A stretch of DNA of 28,555 nt from Candidatus Aalborgicola danicus. Lineage in GTDB: Bacteria; Pseudomonadota; Gammaproteobacteria; Burkholderiales; Burkholderiaceae_C. The stretch lies in the NCBI GenBank assembly GCA_016703945.1, contig JADJBC010000033.1, forward strand, positions 1 through 28,555, written 5' to 3'. The position numbers were made by a program, and so were the translations under genes. Position 1 is the stretch's first letter. The number at the start of each line of letters is the position of its first letter. Below the pieces are notes generated by a model. The model saw nothing but the letters and a program-made list of their open reading frames with translations. It did no database searches and had not been told where the DNA came from. Positions 19,020 through 28,555 of the stretch are shown here, in pieces.

Positions 19020-20684
19020 ATGTTCATTCAGTTAGGGATGGTTGCCGCGGCGCACAGAGCCCGTTTGATGAGCTGGCTTGCGCGATCAGCGACCGTGCTG
19101 GCCGCAATGTTGACGACCGGATGTGTTGCCACCTTTTCGGGGCATCCTGCAGGCACCATCACTTTCGCGGACACGGTTAGTGACTTCGATGTCGTGCCGC
19201 CCGGCTGGATTACTCCCGACGGAAACCCCCGGCACGCCAACACGGTCGGGAACGACGGCAAGGCGTTGGCCTTCGTCTTTCCATCTTTGCTGCTTGATCA
19301 GAAGGCAACTGAGGTCTCAAAAGTCAGCATCCCCGATTTCCTCGGCGGCGATAGCGGATTCAGAGGCGGTACCTTCCATTACGCGCCGGCCGCGGAGGCG
19401 CAAAGTGCACTCGAGATCGCAACGGCGCGGTCGGGCAGCACTATCGTGATCGACATCGACGGCTCCTCGATGTCGCGAATTCTCCGACTCCCTTTGGATC
19501 GATTCCGTAGGCTCCAGGCGGCTTATGCGGCCTGGTTGTTCCGCCAATGCAGCTATTCGGCCCACTGTTTCTCGCTTACTGCTGGCGAGAAACTGCGCCG
19601 GTTCTGGAAGAACGAAGTGCTGCGCGAGGCGAGCTTCAGGCAATTCGCCGCCCGAAATCTCAATCCGCCCGCGCCGATGATGCTGAGCGCATTCGACACC
19701 GAAATGTTCGCGACCCGGATCACGTCGCGCCAGCAGCTTTCCGTCACCTGGGGGAAACAACAATTTCTATCCCGACACCAGCGATAACGGAGCGGCGGAG
19801 GCTGAGCTTGCCTGGAGCTACAGCCGCACCACGTCGGGCGGCAACACGCTGCTGCAGATCCTCGACGATGCCGGAAGAATGCGCCTTTATCCGGCACCCG
19901 GTTGCGGCATCGCGGACATCCCGCGCAAGAAACCCGACCCGACACCTAACGCGACGCTTCCCTATTCTAACAACCTGCGGAAGCTGTTTACGAAATGGGT
20001 CATGCCTGTCTACAACCTATTCGACCTGCACAATCCTTATCTCCTGACCGCGCCGGAACGCACCGGCCTGGAGCCGACCACCTGCCTCGACCGCGCCCGG
20101 CTGGCGCCACCCTATCTTTTCCTGCTGACCCCCAGCGTCTATGTCAAGCCGGACAACTGGTATTTGATCAGACAATTCGAGACCGAGGGCGGGCTCGGCA
20201 GCAACGTCGATGAGAAAGACGAGTACAAGATCCTCACGAGGCAATTTGTCATCTTGGCATGTGACAGCTCTCCGATCCGGATGTCGTCACCGACGAATGG
20301 AAACGCCTGCTCACTGCCGCACGTGGCAACGATGGCCCGCACGGCCGCTGTGGCCCGTATCTGCACGGGGTGTTCGCGGCAAAAACTTTCGTTGAGCTGA
20401 GAAACCGCTTCAGCTATGACGGGCGCGTGGTCGAAGACAGCGTCATGCACTTCACTGGTATCGGCCAAGCAGTCGGTCCGTCGCTCGGCTCGCGCCTGAA
20501 TTTTGAGGCCGCGCCCGGCTCGAAGCCTCTGCTGGATCTGTTGCGCACAGTACCGACCGGCAGCTTCGATCGGCCGCGCGTGCTGCTGCGCTTTTATACC
20601 ACCATGAGCGAAGTTCTGGATCAAGTCGCCGTGCTCGAGGGAGACGATATACATGGCATCTCTGTACCAGAAATATTACGCTAA
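19020..20684 (+). CDS. Unknown lipoprotein-like protein, first gene of a three-gene cluster (two frame breaks)
   Basis: About 554 residues. ATG 19,020 has GGAGG four bases upstream. The N-terminus is basic, then hydrophobic (SATVLAAMLTTGCVA), so a lipoprotein with Cys35 is likely, though Thr at -3 is not the commonest lipobox. The body is unfamiliar: it reads ADTVSDFDVVPPGWITPDG, then later VYNLFDLHNPYLLTAPERTG and PPYLFLLTPSVYVKPDNWYL, with no enzyme motif I can name. The coding path is frame 3 to about 19,757 (a G5 run, one base extra), frame 1 to about 20,272 (one base missing), then frame 3 to TAA 20,682-20,684. Continuity across both breaks is good. It overlaps the next gene by 32 bp, suggesting co-expression. 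Function unknown. Confidence 0.6.
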
Positions 20685-22733
20685 CCACGGCATCGTCGCC
20701 TACGCGGGGAGCAGCAATCCCAAGGACCACCTGTTTGTTTTTGCAGGTCCGGCAGACGCGCCGGCGAGCTACCCTTCGCTCGCCCCCCTGCTCGCGGCCT
20801 GGAACAGCGCCGGCAACAAATCCAAGCAGCGCACGCTGCTATTCTGCCAAGACTTCGACCCGACCAACCTTCATGGGCTGCTTGACCAACTGGCGACCGC
20901 AGGGACCTTCGGCCTGTTCTGGGACAGGTTGGTCTATTAGCGAGACAAGACCTTCACCGGCTGCTCCTTCACGGCGCTGTTTCCGATGGCACGGACGAAA
21001 GGGTCCTCGCACAAGTGGGCGACCTCAGGCTGCGGCTCGAAAGCGGCTCCATTCCGAAATCTCTGAGCGACTTCACCGTCGATCCCTCGACGAATGGGAA
21101 AAATCTCATCCTGAAACTCGCGGATGGCGGCGCCGAGTGGAATGTCGACGGAGTGGCAGGCTCGGACGCATTGCTCACCTTAGCGCTCGACGCCGGCACT
21201 GGCTACGCGGCCGGATCGATCGGCCTCGCTATTCCTTGGAATACCACCAATAACGCCGGAGCGCATCCGCTCTCTCGCACCCAGATCGCCTATGTGGCGC
21301 CGCCTGACGCCTTACCGCAACCCGGCCACCAACGAAAGCGATGCCAAGTGTGGCGATCGCGGGTCGTCCACAAGGTCTTGCCGTCGACCGGCAGTGGCAC
21401 GTCGTGCTTAGTCCATATCGATCCGCGCGACGACGTCAATGCACAGCGCTGGCTCGCAGATCAGAAGCTGAACTCCAGGATCCTGTTCGGCGACGCCGAT
21501 ATTCACTCGACCTTCTTCTCGGTGACCGGCGACCGTTTTCTGCTGACCGCGGTCGGGGACGCCGCCGCCCGCGTCAGTTTTCTCAACGATCGTATCGGTG
21601 CCGACCAGACGGTGACCTCAAGCGGCAACCTGGTGTTTCATCCGGAAGGGCTGTTCGCGATCAGGAGCGCAGCTCCCGCGCTCGCGGCCACCGAGCTCAA
21701 TATCTCGCGTCGCGATTTTGTCGCCGGATCAGCCACCACTGAGTTTTTCGAGCTCGGCGACGCCCCCGACGTCACCCATATCGAGTTCGTGGCGCGCCGG
21801 CCGGGCTTCCTGCGGCGAGACGAGTCCGGCTCGCCGATCGACCGCGATCTATTGGGCGATGGGAAAGGCGCGGTTCTCACCTCGCATGTCCGCTTTGCCA
21901 AAGCCGGCACGCCGACGGATGTGAAATTTCACTCCCAGTCCTCCGAGGCACCGCTGTTCGTGGCACCGCCGGTTAAGGATCCCGACCACTTGCGGCGACG
22001 GCGAAAGGAGTACGGTATCGCGCAAAAGCCGCTACCGGTTTTTCCTCATGCTGGCTACATCGACGGCGCCGATCCGTATGAGGACTTCACGCGCTTCGAG
22101 CTAAGCCATCTGGCGCAGTACCGGCGAAAGCATTCGCCTCCGAACGCGGGGCCGCTGCATCTTGCCGCCGCTGCAGCCAAAGAACTCGCCGTCACCCCGC
22201 AGGGCATCCTGGCGGAGGTCGCGGCCGACGGCACCTCTTATGCGCGGCTGTATTTCGGCAACCCCGACAGCGCCGACAACACGAAGATCGACTTTGCCCT
22301 GACGATCAACGACACCGAGGCCCGCATCTTCCGCGACTTTCAGCAGGCGCTGCAGTCGCACCAACTCTTCATCGTGCTGCGCAAGCCGAGCGCCGCGGCG
22401 CTTAAAGTGGTGACGCCTTCGGCGACCCTTTATGCGCGCGCACCGTTCGCGTTCAAGATTTTGGCGACCGATGCCGGCCCGTTCCTGGACACCAGCATGC
22501 TTGCCGACGCAATCCTGTTCAAATATTACAAGGGCAAAGAGCATCGCCACCCTGCTGGCGGATCAAGCCACTTGGGCCTGCCAGCCCGACCTCGCGCCCC
22601 AAAGGAACAGCGACCTCGACACCTGGTCGCTCTTCCCCCAAAGGCAAGCCGGTTCGGATCATCTCAAGCAGCTCAAAGGCTGTCTGGGACGACGAGAACT
22701 GGCAGGGCGTGCTGGTCCTCAATTTTCCGCTGA
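20653..22733 (+). CDS. Unknown very large protein, N-terminal part (several frame breaks)
   Basis: ATG 20,653 with GAGGGA upstream starts MASLYQKYYANHGIVAYAG. The frame stops at 20,940, but sense resumes in frame 3 as VSDGTDERVLAQVGDLRLRL, so one indel lies near 20,930. Between about 21,305 and 21,425 the best reading hops through frames 1 and 2 (TPYRNPATNESDAKCG, then GRPQGLAVDRQWHVVLSP) before returning to frame 3 (IDPRDDVNAQRWLADQ). From about 22,545 it passes to frame 1 (LLADQATWACQPDLAP), and near 22,635, at a C5 run, to frame 2, which opens the next segment. There are no starts or ribosome-binding sites at these points, so I treat both segments as one gene of about 1,730 codons. No domain recognised; mostly soluble, beta-rich-looking sequence. 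Confidence 0.55.
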
Positions 22734-25700
22734 GCGATCAGCCTTCGCTGATTGAGGCCCTCAAGCCGGGACTGGCGACCAAAGATCCTCATGGAGAGCC
22801 CGGGCTCAGAGCGCCCTATTTCGGGCTCAACGCGCTTCCCGCGACCAAGGCCGATCTGAGCTCGGACCCCGCCTCACCTCGTCGGCCGGGCTCTGCGTTC
22901 GGCATGATTAGCTACGATCAAAAGGAGATCGGAAAGGAGCCGAAGGAGCCGACCACCGATGACGTCGAACCGGGCACGAGTGGCCAAGGCGGACGCCAAT
23001 ACCGCTTCGTGGTCGACTCGCTCCAGATCACCTTCGAGAACAGCCAGATCGCCGACTTTAGCGCGAAATTATTCATCCACTTCAGTCATTTGTTCTGGGA
23101 CAGCATGTCGTCGCCCGGCGCTCTGCAAGAGCTTGAGCTCGACGGCTACTACGAACGGCGCGGCAGCGAGGACATTTTCAGTCTGGTCACCCCGAGCCCG
23201 CTCGTCGTCACCTTCCACCAAGACTCCTATCTCAAGCAACTCACCATCACACGCGCGCAGCTCGGGGTCGTCGCAAGCGACGACAGGCAGCTCACCGCCT
23301 TCATTGGCATCGACGGAACGCTCCAACTCAGCGAAAAAATCCCCCAGATCCCGCTGTTCAGCGTCAAGCAAATCCGCCTCTCCTCGTTCGGATTCGAGTA
23401 CAGCTTCGCGCGCCCCGAGCTTTCCGGATTCAAATTTAGGTTCAAGCCGAGCGGCATATCGGCCGACATCGACTTCGGACAGAATGGCGCACCCTCGTTG
23501 CTCTCGCTGCTGCCGGTAAAGCTCAAGGGCATGAGCATCGCGCTCGGCCAGTTGCTCGACATTGAGGATTTGCATTTCAGCCCGATCAACTTCGGTGGCC
23601 TCGGCACCAAATTTCAGTTTGGTTTCCTGATGGAGCTCGATTTCGGTTCGCTCGGCCAACTCGCGGGCGACCTGCGCGGCATGAAACTTCCCATGCTGGT
23701 CGGCTGGAGCGGTGGCAGCAGCAAGGGTCTCGCCTTCGGCATCCAGTTCCCGACACGCGAAGGCAAGGGAATCGATATCGGCATCCAGCAATTCATTCGC
23801 CTGCGGGCGAGGGAGCTCAATCTCAAGGTCTGCAAGGACGCCCAGGGGAACACCCAGATGCTGGCTCTCCAGGCAGTCAACGCCCGGATCGTCATGCTGG
23901 GCAAGGAATGGCCCGAAGCCGACACCTCGTTCGCGATCTTCATTCCGGTCGACTCGGGCCGCAAGCCGAGCTGGGCCTTCGGCCTCAAGAAGGGGAGCTG
24001 GTATGTCGGCGGCGGCTATCGGCTCAAGCTGCCAAGCGCGAGCGCCAAAGACATAAAAGGGGTCGTCAGCGCCTTCGAAGGGACGCTGTCCGATGTCGGC
24101 GGCGGCCAGGATGTCTGCTCGCTTGTGTCGCAGGCTGCGTCTGCGAACGACAACTGGAGTGTGGTCGGCCGCTACGCGGGCGAGCTGAAGGTCGCTGTGG
24201 CGATCTCCGATCCGACGGTTTACGGTATCGCGGTCGAGATCGCGCCATTCGGCGAGCTCGACGTGATGTATCGGCGCGTCAACAGCCAGCTCGGGATCTT
24301 CTCGATCGAATACACCTTGCCGGGCGCGCTGCGTACCATGCAGATCGGCGTCGCGAGCGTGCGGCTGCCGGTATTCCGCCTCGAGATTCATACCGACGGC
24401 GGATTCCTGGCTGACTTTGGCTTCCCGTGGAACAACGACTTCTCGCGGAGTTGCCAAGTCGAGATCGCGATTTTTCTCGGCTCCGGCGGCTTCTATTACG
24501 GCAAGACGTCGGCCGAGGCCGCCGATCTCCTCGCCTTCGAGGGCGGCTACGGCTATTCAGCCCCCGACAGCATCAAGCTCAACGAGCTTTCCACCCTTCG
24601 CCTGGGATTCGCCGCGCGGGTCGGGATCGGCCGCAGCTTCACCATCGGGATTCTCTACGCTGACGCCTCGCTCACGGTGTTCGGCGGCCTGGAAGGCGCG
24701 ATTGCCTATCGGCCGGGCGCGGACCTTTTCAGCCCGACTCTCTACGCCGTGAAGGGCTATGTCGGCCTGATGCTCGACATCCGGGCGACCGTCGATTTCG
24801 CGATCATCCGCGCCTCGGCGCACATCCTCGCCTATGTGGAGGTCGGTCTCGAGATCCGCCGCGTGCTTGGGAAGGACGCCACGGGCAAACACCATATTCT
24901 CACGCTGCCGACCGTCATCTTCGCCGAGATCGCACTCAACGTCGGTGTCGACGTCCAGATCCATGTAGGCTGCGTCGACATCACCATTCATCTGTCGTTC
25001 AGCGCGACCTGGCACTACGAGGAAGCCCTAACTAGTTTCAAGGACGAAGGAGCATACGATGGGGCGGGCCACCTAACGACCGCCACCCCACTGCTGCTCG
25101 CGGCCCCGCTGACCTCGACCTTCAATTGGAACACGGCCTATCGTTACTGGTCGGCGGTGCGTGACATCAACTTGCACGTGACCGTGCTGCCCTGCATGGC
25201 GAGCGCGGCCGATGTCGGCGAGAGCGGCGGCATCAAGACCTGCGCGATCGGCACCATGCTCCTGCAGGTCGATGCGCCCGACAACGCATTTGCCGATCTC
25301 GCCCGCTTCTTGGTCGGCTGGGCTGCTGCCGCCCGGCACCAGCCCCGCGGCGATTGATTCCACCGTACTGACGCTCGGTGCCGTGGACGGCATCCGCGAG
25401 GAGTTGCGCAACACCGAAACCGGCTTCTGGAACGGATTTGCTTCCGCGCTGCTGGCGATCGTTCCGCTGCAATTCGTTGCCCGGCTCAAGACGCTCTGCG
25501 AGCGGACAGACCGACATTTCGCCACCTTACCGCTATGGCCGGGCGTGAGCTTCCGCTACGCGCCGATCGGCGGCGTCCCGGTAACCGCCGGCACGTCAGC
25601 GCTTGTCACCGACCATCAGGATCACCAGGCAATGGCGGCAACCGATGCGGCATTTGCCGAATACTGTCGACATTTGATCGCCGCCACAATTCCGGAGATT

Positions 25701-25838
25701 GGCCAGCTGATTGAGGACAAAGGCTACGTGCGGAACATCGACGAAACCGTGATCCCGAACGCATCGTTGCCGCGGCTGGACCCGCGCAAGTCCATGACTT
25801 GGGCCGAGGTCTGGCAGCAAATGTTTGCATCACTCTGA
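22636..25838 (+). CDS. Unknown very large protein, C-terminal part (amphipathic beta-rich)
   Basis: Frame 2 is open from about 22,636 (GKPVRIISSSSKAVWDDENW) to 25,357; an extra G near 25,325 then moves sense to frame 3 (LLPPGTSPAAIDSTVLTLG), ending at TGA 25,836-25,838. Over about 700 residues it shows short alternating hydrophobic/polar strands, e.g. IPLFSVKQIRLSSFGFEYSF, LKGMSIALGQLLDIEDLHFS, and a striking GFPWNNDFSRSCQVEI followed by GSGGFYYGK. This looks like a repetitive beta fold, perhaps a lipid-transfer groove or a beta-solenoid; a distant likeness to the DUF6603 type crossed my mind but I cannot confirm it. No signal peptide or membrane helix. The next gene starts 28 bp after the stop. 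Confidence 0.6.
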
Positions 25839-25865
25839 TGGCCGTAAAGCTGAGAGGGAAACACA

Positions 25866-28555
25866 ATGGCTGATAGTCCCAAAACCCGCTTGGATCGAAT
25901 TGGCCGCGATCTATCCCGCACCTTACTGCATGGTAGTCGCGTGACCGATAATTTCGGTCACGTCCGGCCGGCCACGATCGCGACAGCCCAGCAGATCAGA
26001 GTCGACCTACCGCCGTCCGGCCCAATGAGTTTCGAGTTCTCGGTCGGCGGTGCGACGACGCCCGTCCTAATCAGTCGGCCGGACGCGATCAACAGCCAAG
26101 CCTTCATGACCGATGCGTTTGGGAAGGATCGCGCGAAGTATCTAACCCTCGCTGCGGATGACACGCTCCCAACCTGGGTGTTCGGCCAGCGCTCCTACAC
26201 AATCGCTAATCCGATCCCCAAAGAGGATCAGATCGAAGTCGCGGTGCCCGATCCAGCTGCACCGGGCTCGAGACGCGAGTTCGTTATCGCCAAACTGCCG
26301 GCCTCTGCACTTGCGGAGGTCTCGCCGACAACCGACAGCTTCGTATCGCTCACCCGCTTCGACAGCACCAGCAACTGCATGGTGGTCCTGCCGCGCTCGA
26401 GTTGGCAGCCCGCAGTCATGCTGCGCTTAAAGCTCAAGGCTGTTCCCGGTCTTCCGGCTGGCGCCCAGATCTTTGAGCTCGAAGGCACGCCGCAAGGAGA
26501 TCGCTATTTCCTCGACCGACTCGGATTGCTCGACACCTTTCTGTCGGCGACCTCCGACCCCAATCCGCCCGAGATCGATGCGGTCGTGCTCGGCGTTCAG
26601 AAGACCGCCACAGGCACGCTGAACAGGATTGACGACTGGACGATCATCCGCACCAATCTGACTCGGGAGGCTCGCTCGGGCGAGAAAGCCTTGACGTTCG
26701 CAGCCGCGTCGGCACCGGCGGCGCTGCCCTTTGTGGCGATCTCGGGCGGCGATGCGAATCAGGATAAGGACGCTATCCGCCTACTGCAGATGATCAGCAT
26801 TACCAATTCGGGCGGATATTTTCTGCGCACCGCAACTGCGCCGGCCGATGCCGATACCCTGGTACTGAGCATCGTGCTTAAGGCGAAACCCGATTCCGAC
26901 ACGAACAATGAAGAAAGCATGTGGCTGCCGCGGGCCGCAAATGCGGTGGCGCTCGCGAGCGCGATTGCGCCGGACTCCATCCGCTTTAACGGCCTGGCGC
27001 ACATCCAGATAGCCCCGGCGGTTCCGCCCGGACACGTGCTGTTCGGCTGGACCCGCTCCGAGACGGCCAGCAAGACAACCGACGAAGACAAGTTCGGTTA
27101 CGGCACCATCAGCCTAGTGGATTATTCGGCGATCGATGGCGCCGGCCACCCGGTCGGATTGGAGTCAGCCGATACCGTTGTGGCGATCTCCCCGTCGCAG
27201 CCGTTGCATGGGAAGTCATTCGAACGCAGGAGCCCGCTTGCCGCGAGCGGTGTGACTGGCGCGCACTATGTTCACACCGGTGACATTGCGGCGATTCGGC
27301 TCGGCGGCCGAGCGTCAGCAAGTGCTGCGATCGCAACGGCGGGAGCCACCGCCAGCACCGTCGTCCAGCATTTTCGGGCGACCCTCCAGTGTTTCGACGA
27401 GAGAACCGAACAATCGCCTTATTGGCGGCTTTCCGACCAGTCGCGAAGTCAGATCGCCTTCACGCCAGGTTTCCGCGACGTGTTCGGCAACCGTTTCGAA
27501 GCCGCATCAGCGCCTGTGGTGCGCCGGCGATTGTTCTACACCGACCCGCTCACGAACCCGGCGGAATGGCCGGGAATCCGGTTCGCCGCCTATCCGGGCC
27601 AGCAGAGCGGCAAGCCGTATCTGTATCTCGAGATCCAGTATCGCTATCTCACAAAGGGAGAGGATAAGAAAGCGAGGATCAAGCGACTGAAGGAGATTCG
27701 TGCTCAGCTCCTGGGGGCGAATGCCGACGTGGCGACTACGATTTCCGCCGACCCAATTGTTAGGGGCGCGGTCAACCTGAGCACCAACAAGCTCGCTGAT
27801 CAGATCGGCAAATGGATCGATTTGGAAATTAAAAACCAAGACCAACAGGACGATCCGCTGGTTGAGCCGCTCGCGCCGATCGCCTGCAACGGCCCGGTCA
27901 ACGCCTTATGGAGATTCGAGCCCACTCTGACGATCACGCGTACCAATCCGGACTACGGTCCGGCGGACGGGGATCTTCCCGCCAATGCCGTTCTGGCCGC
28001 GCAAATCAAAGCGCAGATCGGCACGGCGAGCAGTCGGGTGTGGCTGCAGGCGGCCTCCGCTGGCGCGACCTCGCTCCCCCAACTTTCTGCGCTCGCCGCC
28101 GCACCGCGGCCGAATGACGAATTCCGCGAAATCGCGAAAGCGTTTCAGGAGAAAATCGCGGCTGCGATGAACATGCAGGTCGGCTTCCTGCGCAACCGGC
28201 TCAACGAGCACGAGCTATGGCTGGTGCCCAATGGGTTCTTCCCAACCGCGCCGAGTGCTGCGAGCTATGCCGGCTGGTTCTTTGCGACCGCCCGGCCTTT
28301 GAGCAACAAGCTCGGAACTGAAAGCTTTACCGTCCCGGACTTCAAAGCGAGCTGTACAACCGGCGGACCGGATTGCTGAGGAAGCATCCAATCGTCGCGC
28401 AGACGGTGATCGACCAGGATCTCGACGAACTCGGCCGGGCGGCGTTCCGACTGGTCGAGCAGGAGAGTACCGCGCTCGCGGTGATGACCGACCGCGGCAA
28501 TGCGACCGCAGCCAGGCAACTTCTTTCCGAGCGCGAACAGATCGCGCTCACGCTC
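25866..28555 (+). CDS. Unknown large protein, partial at window end (one frame break)
   Basis: ATG 25,866 follows GAGAGGGAA at good spacing. It is open for 2.5 kb. A stop at 28,379 is an artefact: one G is missing near 28,351, and frame 2 then reads LYNRRTGLLRKHPIVAQTV on to the right edge, with an alpha-helical, acidic end. At least 896 residues, no signal peptide and no motif I recognise. Features include PSGPMSFEFSVGG, FGWTRSETASKTTDEDKFG and RATLQCFDERTEQSPYW, which look like beta-sandwich modules, then a helical part (about 27,650-27,860). It belongs to the same cluster as the two genes before it and is probably co-transcribed. Function unknown. Confidence 0.65.

Noticed and set aside
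23069..24457. 462-codon open frame on the minus strand
   Set aside because: It is antisense to a long, well-behaved plus-strand gene in G+C-rich DNA; its composition (Glu/Asp/Ala/Arg-rich without hydrophobic pattern) is that of a shadow frame.

Overview
The window comes from a Gram-negative bacterium, most likely a member of the Pseudomonadota. It has a TolC-family outer-membrane channel, two HlyD-type periplasmic adaptors, VCBS/cadherin-like giant surface proteins and a lipoprotein-like signal. A betaproteobacterium would fit (a BPSL0067-family protein is present), but nothing in the window fixes the genus. Every convincing gene lies on the + strand. Base composition is mosaic: G+C-rich in the adhesin repeats, the secretion genes and the right third, and visibly A+T-richer at about 1-1,750, 8,100-9,280 and 17,000-19,000.

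Layout. (1) 1-7,923: the C-terminal part of one giant secreted protein. In order it has a GH19 lysozyme/chitinase-like domain, a metzincin zinc-protease domain, a jelly-roll-like domain, a cadherin-like domain, about ten nearly identical VCBS repeats plus a divergent one, further cadherin-like modules, a His/Asp-rich insert and a conserved-looking tail. (2) 8,135-9,280: an exported protein of unknown function. (3) 9,451-16,952: a tight four-gene operon of TolC-family channel, GAF-HlyD fusion, PqqD-like/M50 protease/HlyD fusion, and a shortened SecA-like ATPase. The genes overlap or nearly touch, and no ABC transporter is present. (4) 17,125-18,667: an A+T-richer stretch with an AP2-like protein and a BPSL0067-family amidase-like protein. 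(5) 19,020-28,555: three consecutive large genes that I cannot assign to a known family, the first with a lipoprotein-like N-terminus and the second about 1,730 codons long. The third runs off the window.

How it may work together. The giant adhesin is the obvious candidate substrate of the adjacent operon. TolC and the two HlyD-type adaptors could form an envelope-spanning conduit. The SecA-like ATPase would then sit where a type I system has its ABC transporter, the M50 protease would process substrate in the membrane, and the PqqD-like domain would recognise it. This is inference from gene order and domains; I do not recall an established mechanism for this set.

Quality warning. At least 15 single-base frame breaks and two in-frame stops interrupt otherwise well-conserved genes, spread over unrelated loci and often beside short homopolymers. 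Inside the VCBS array the sister repeats show exactly which base is extra or missing. I read these mainly as sequencing or assembly errors rather than gene decay, so interrupted genes are annotated as whole genes with their breaks noted.
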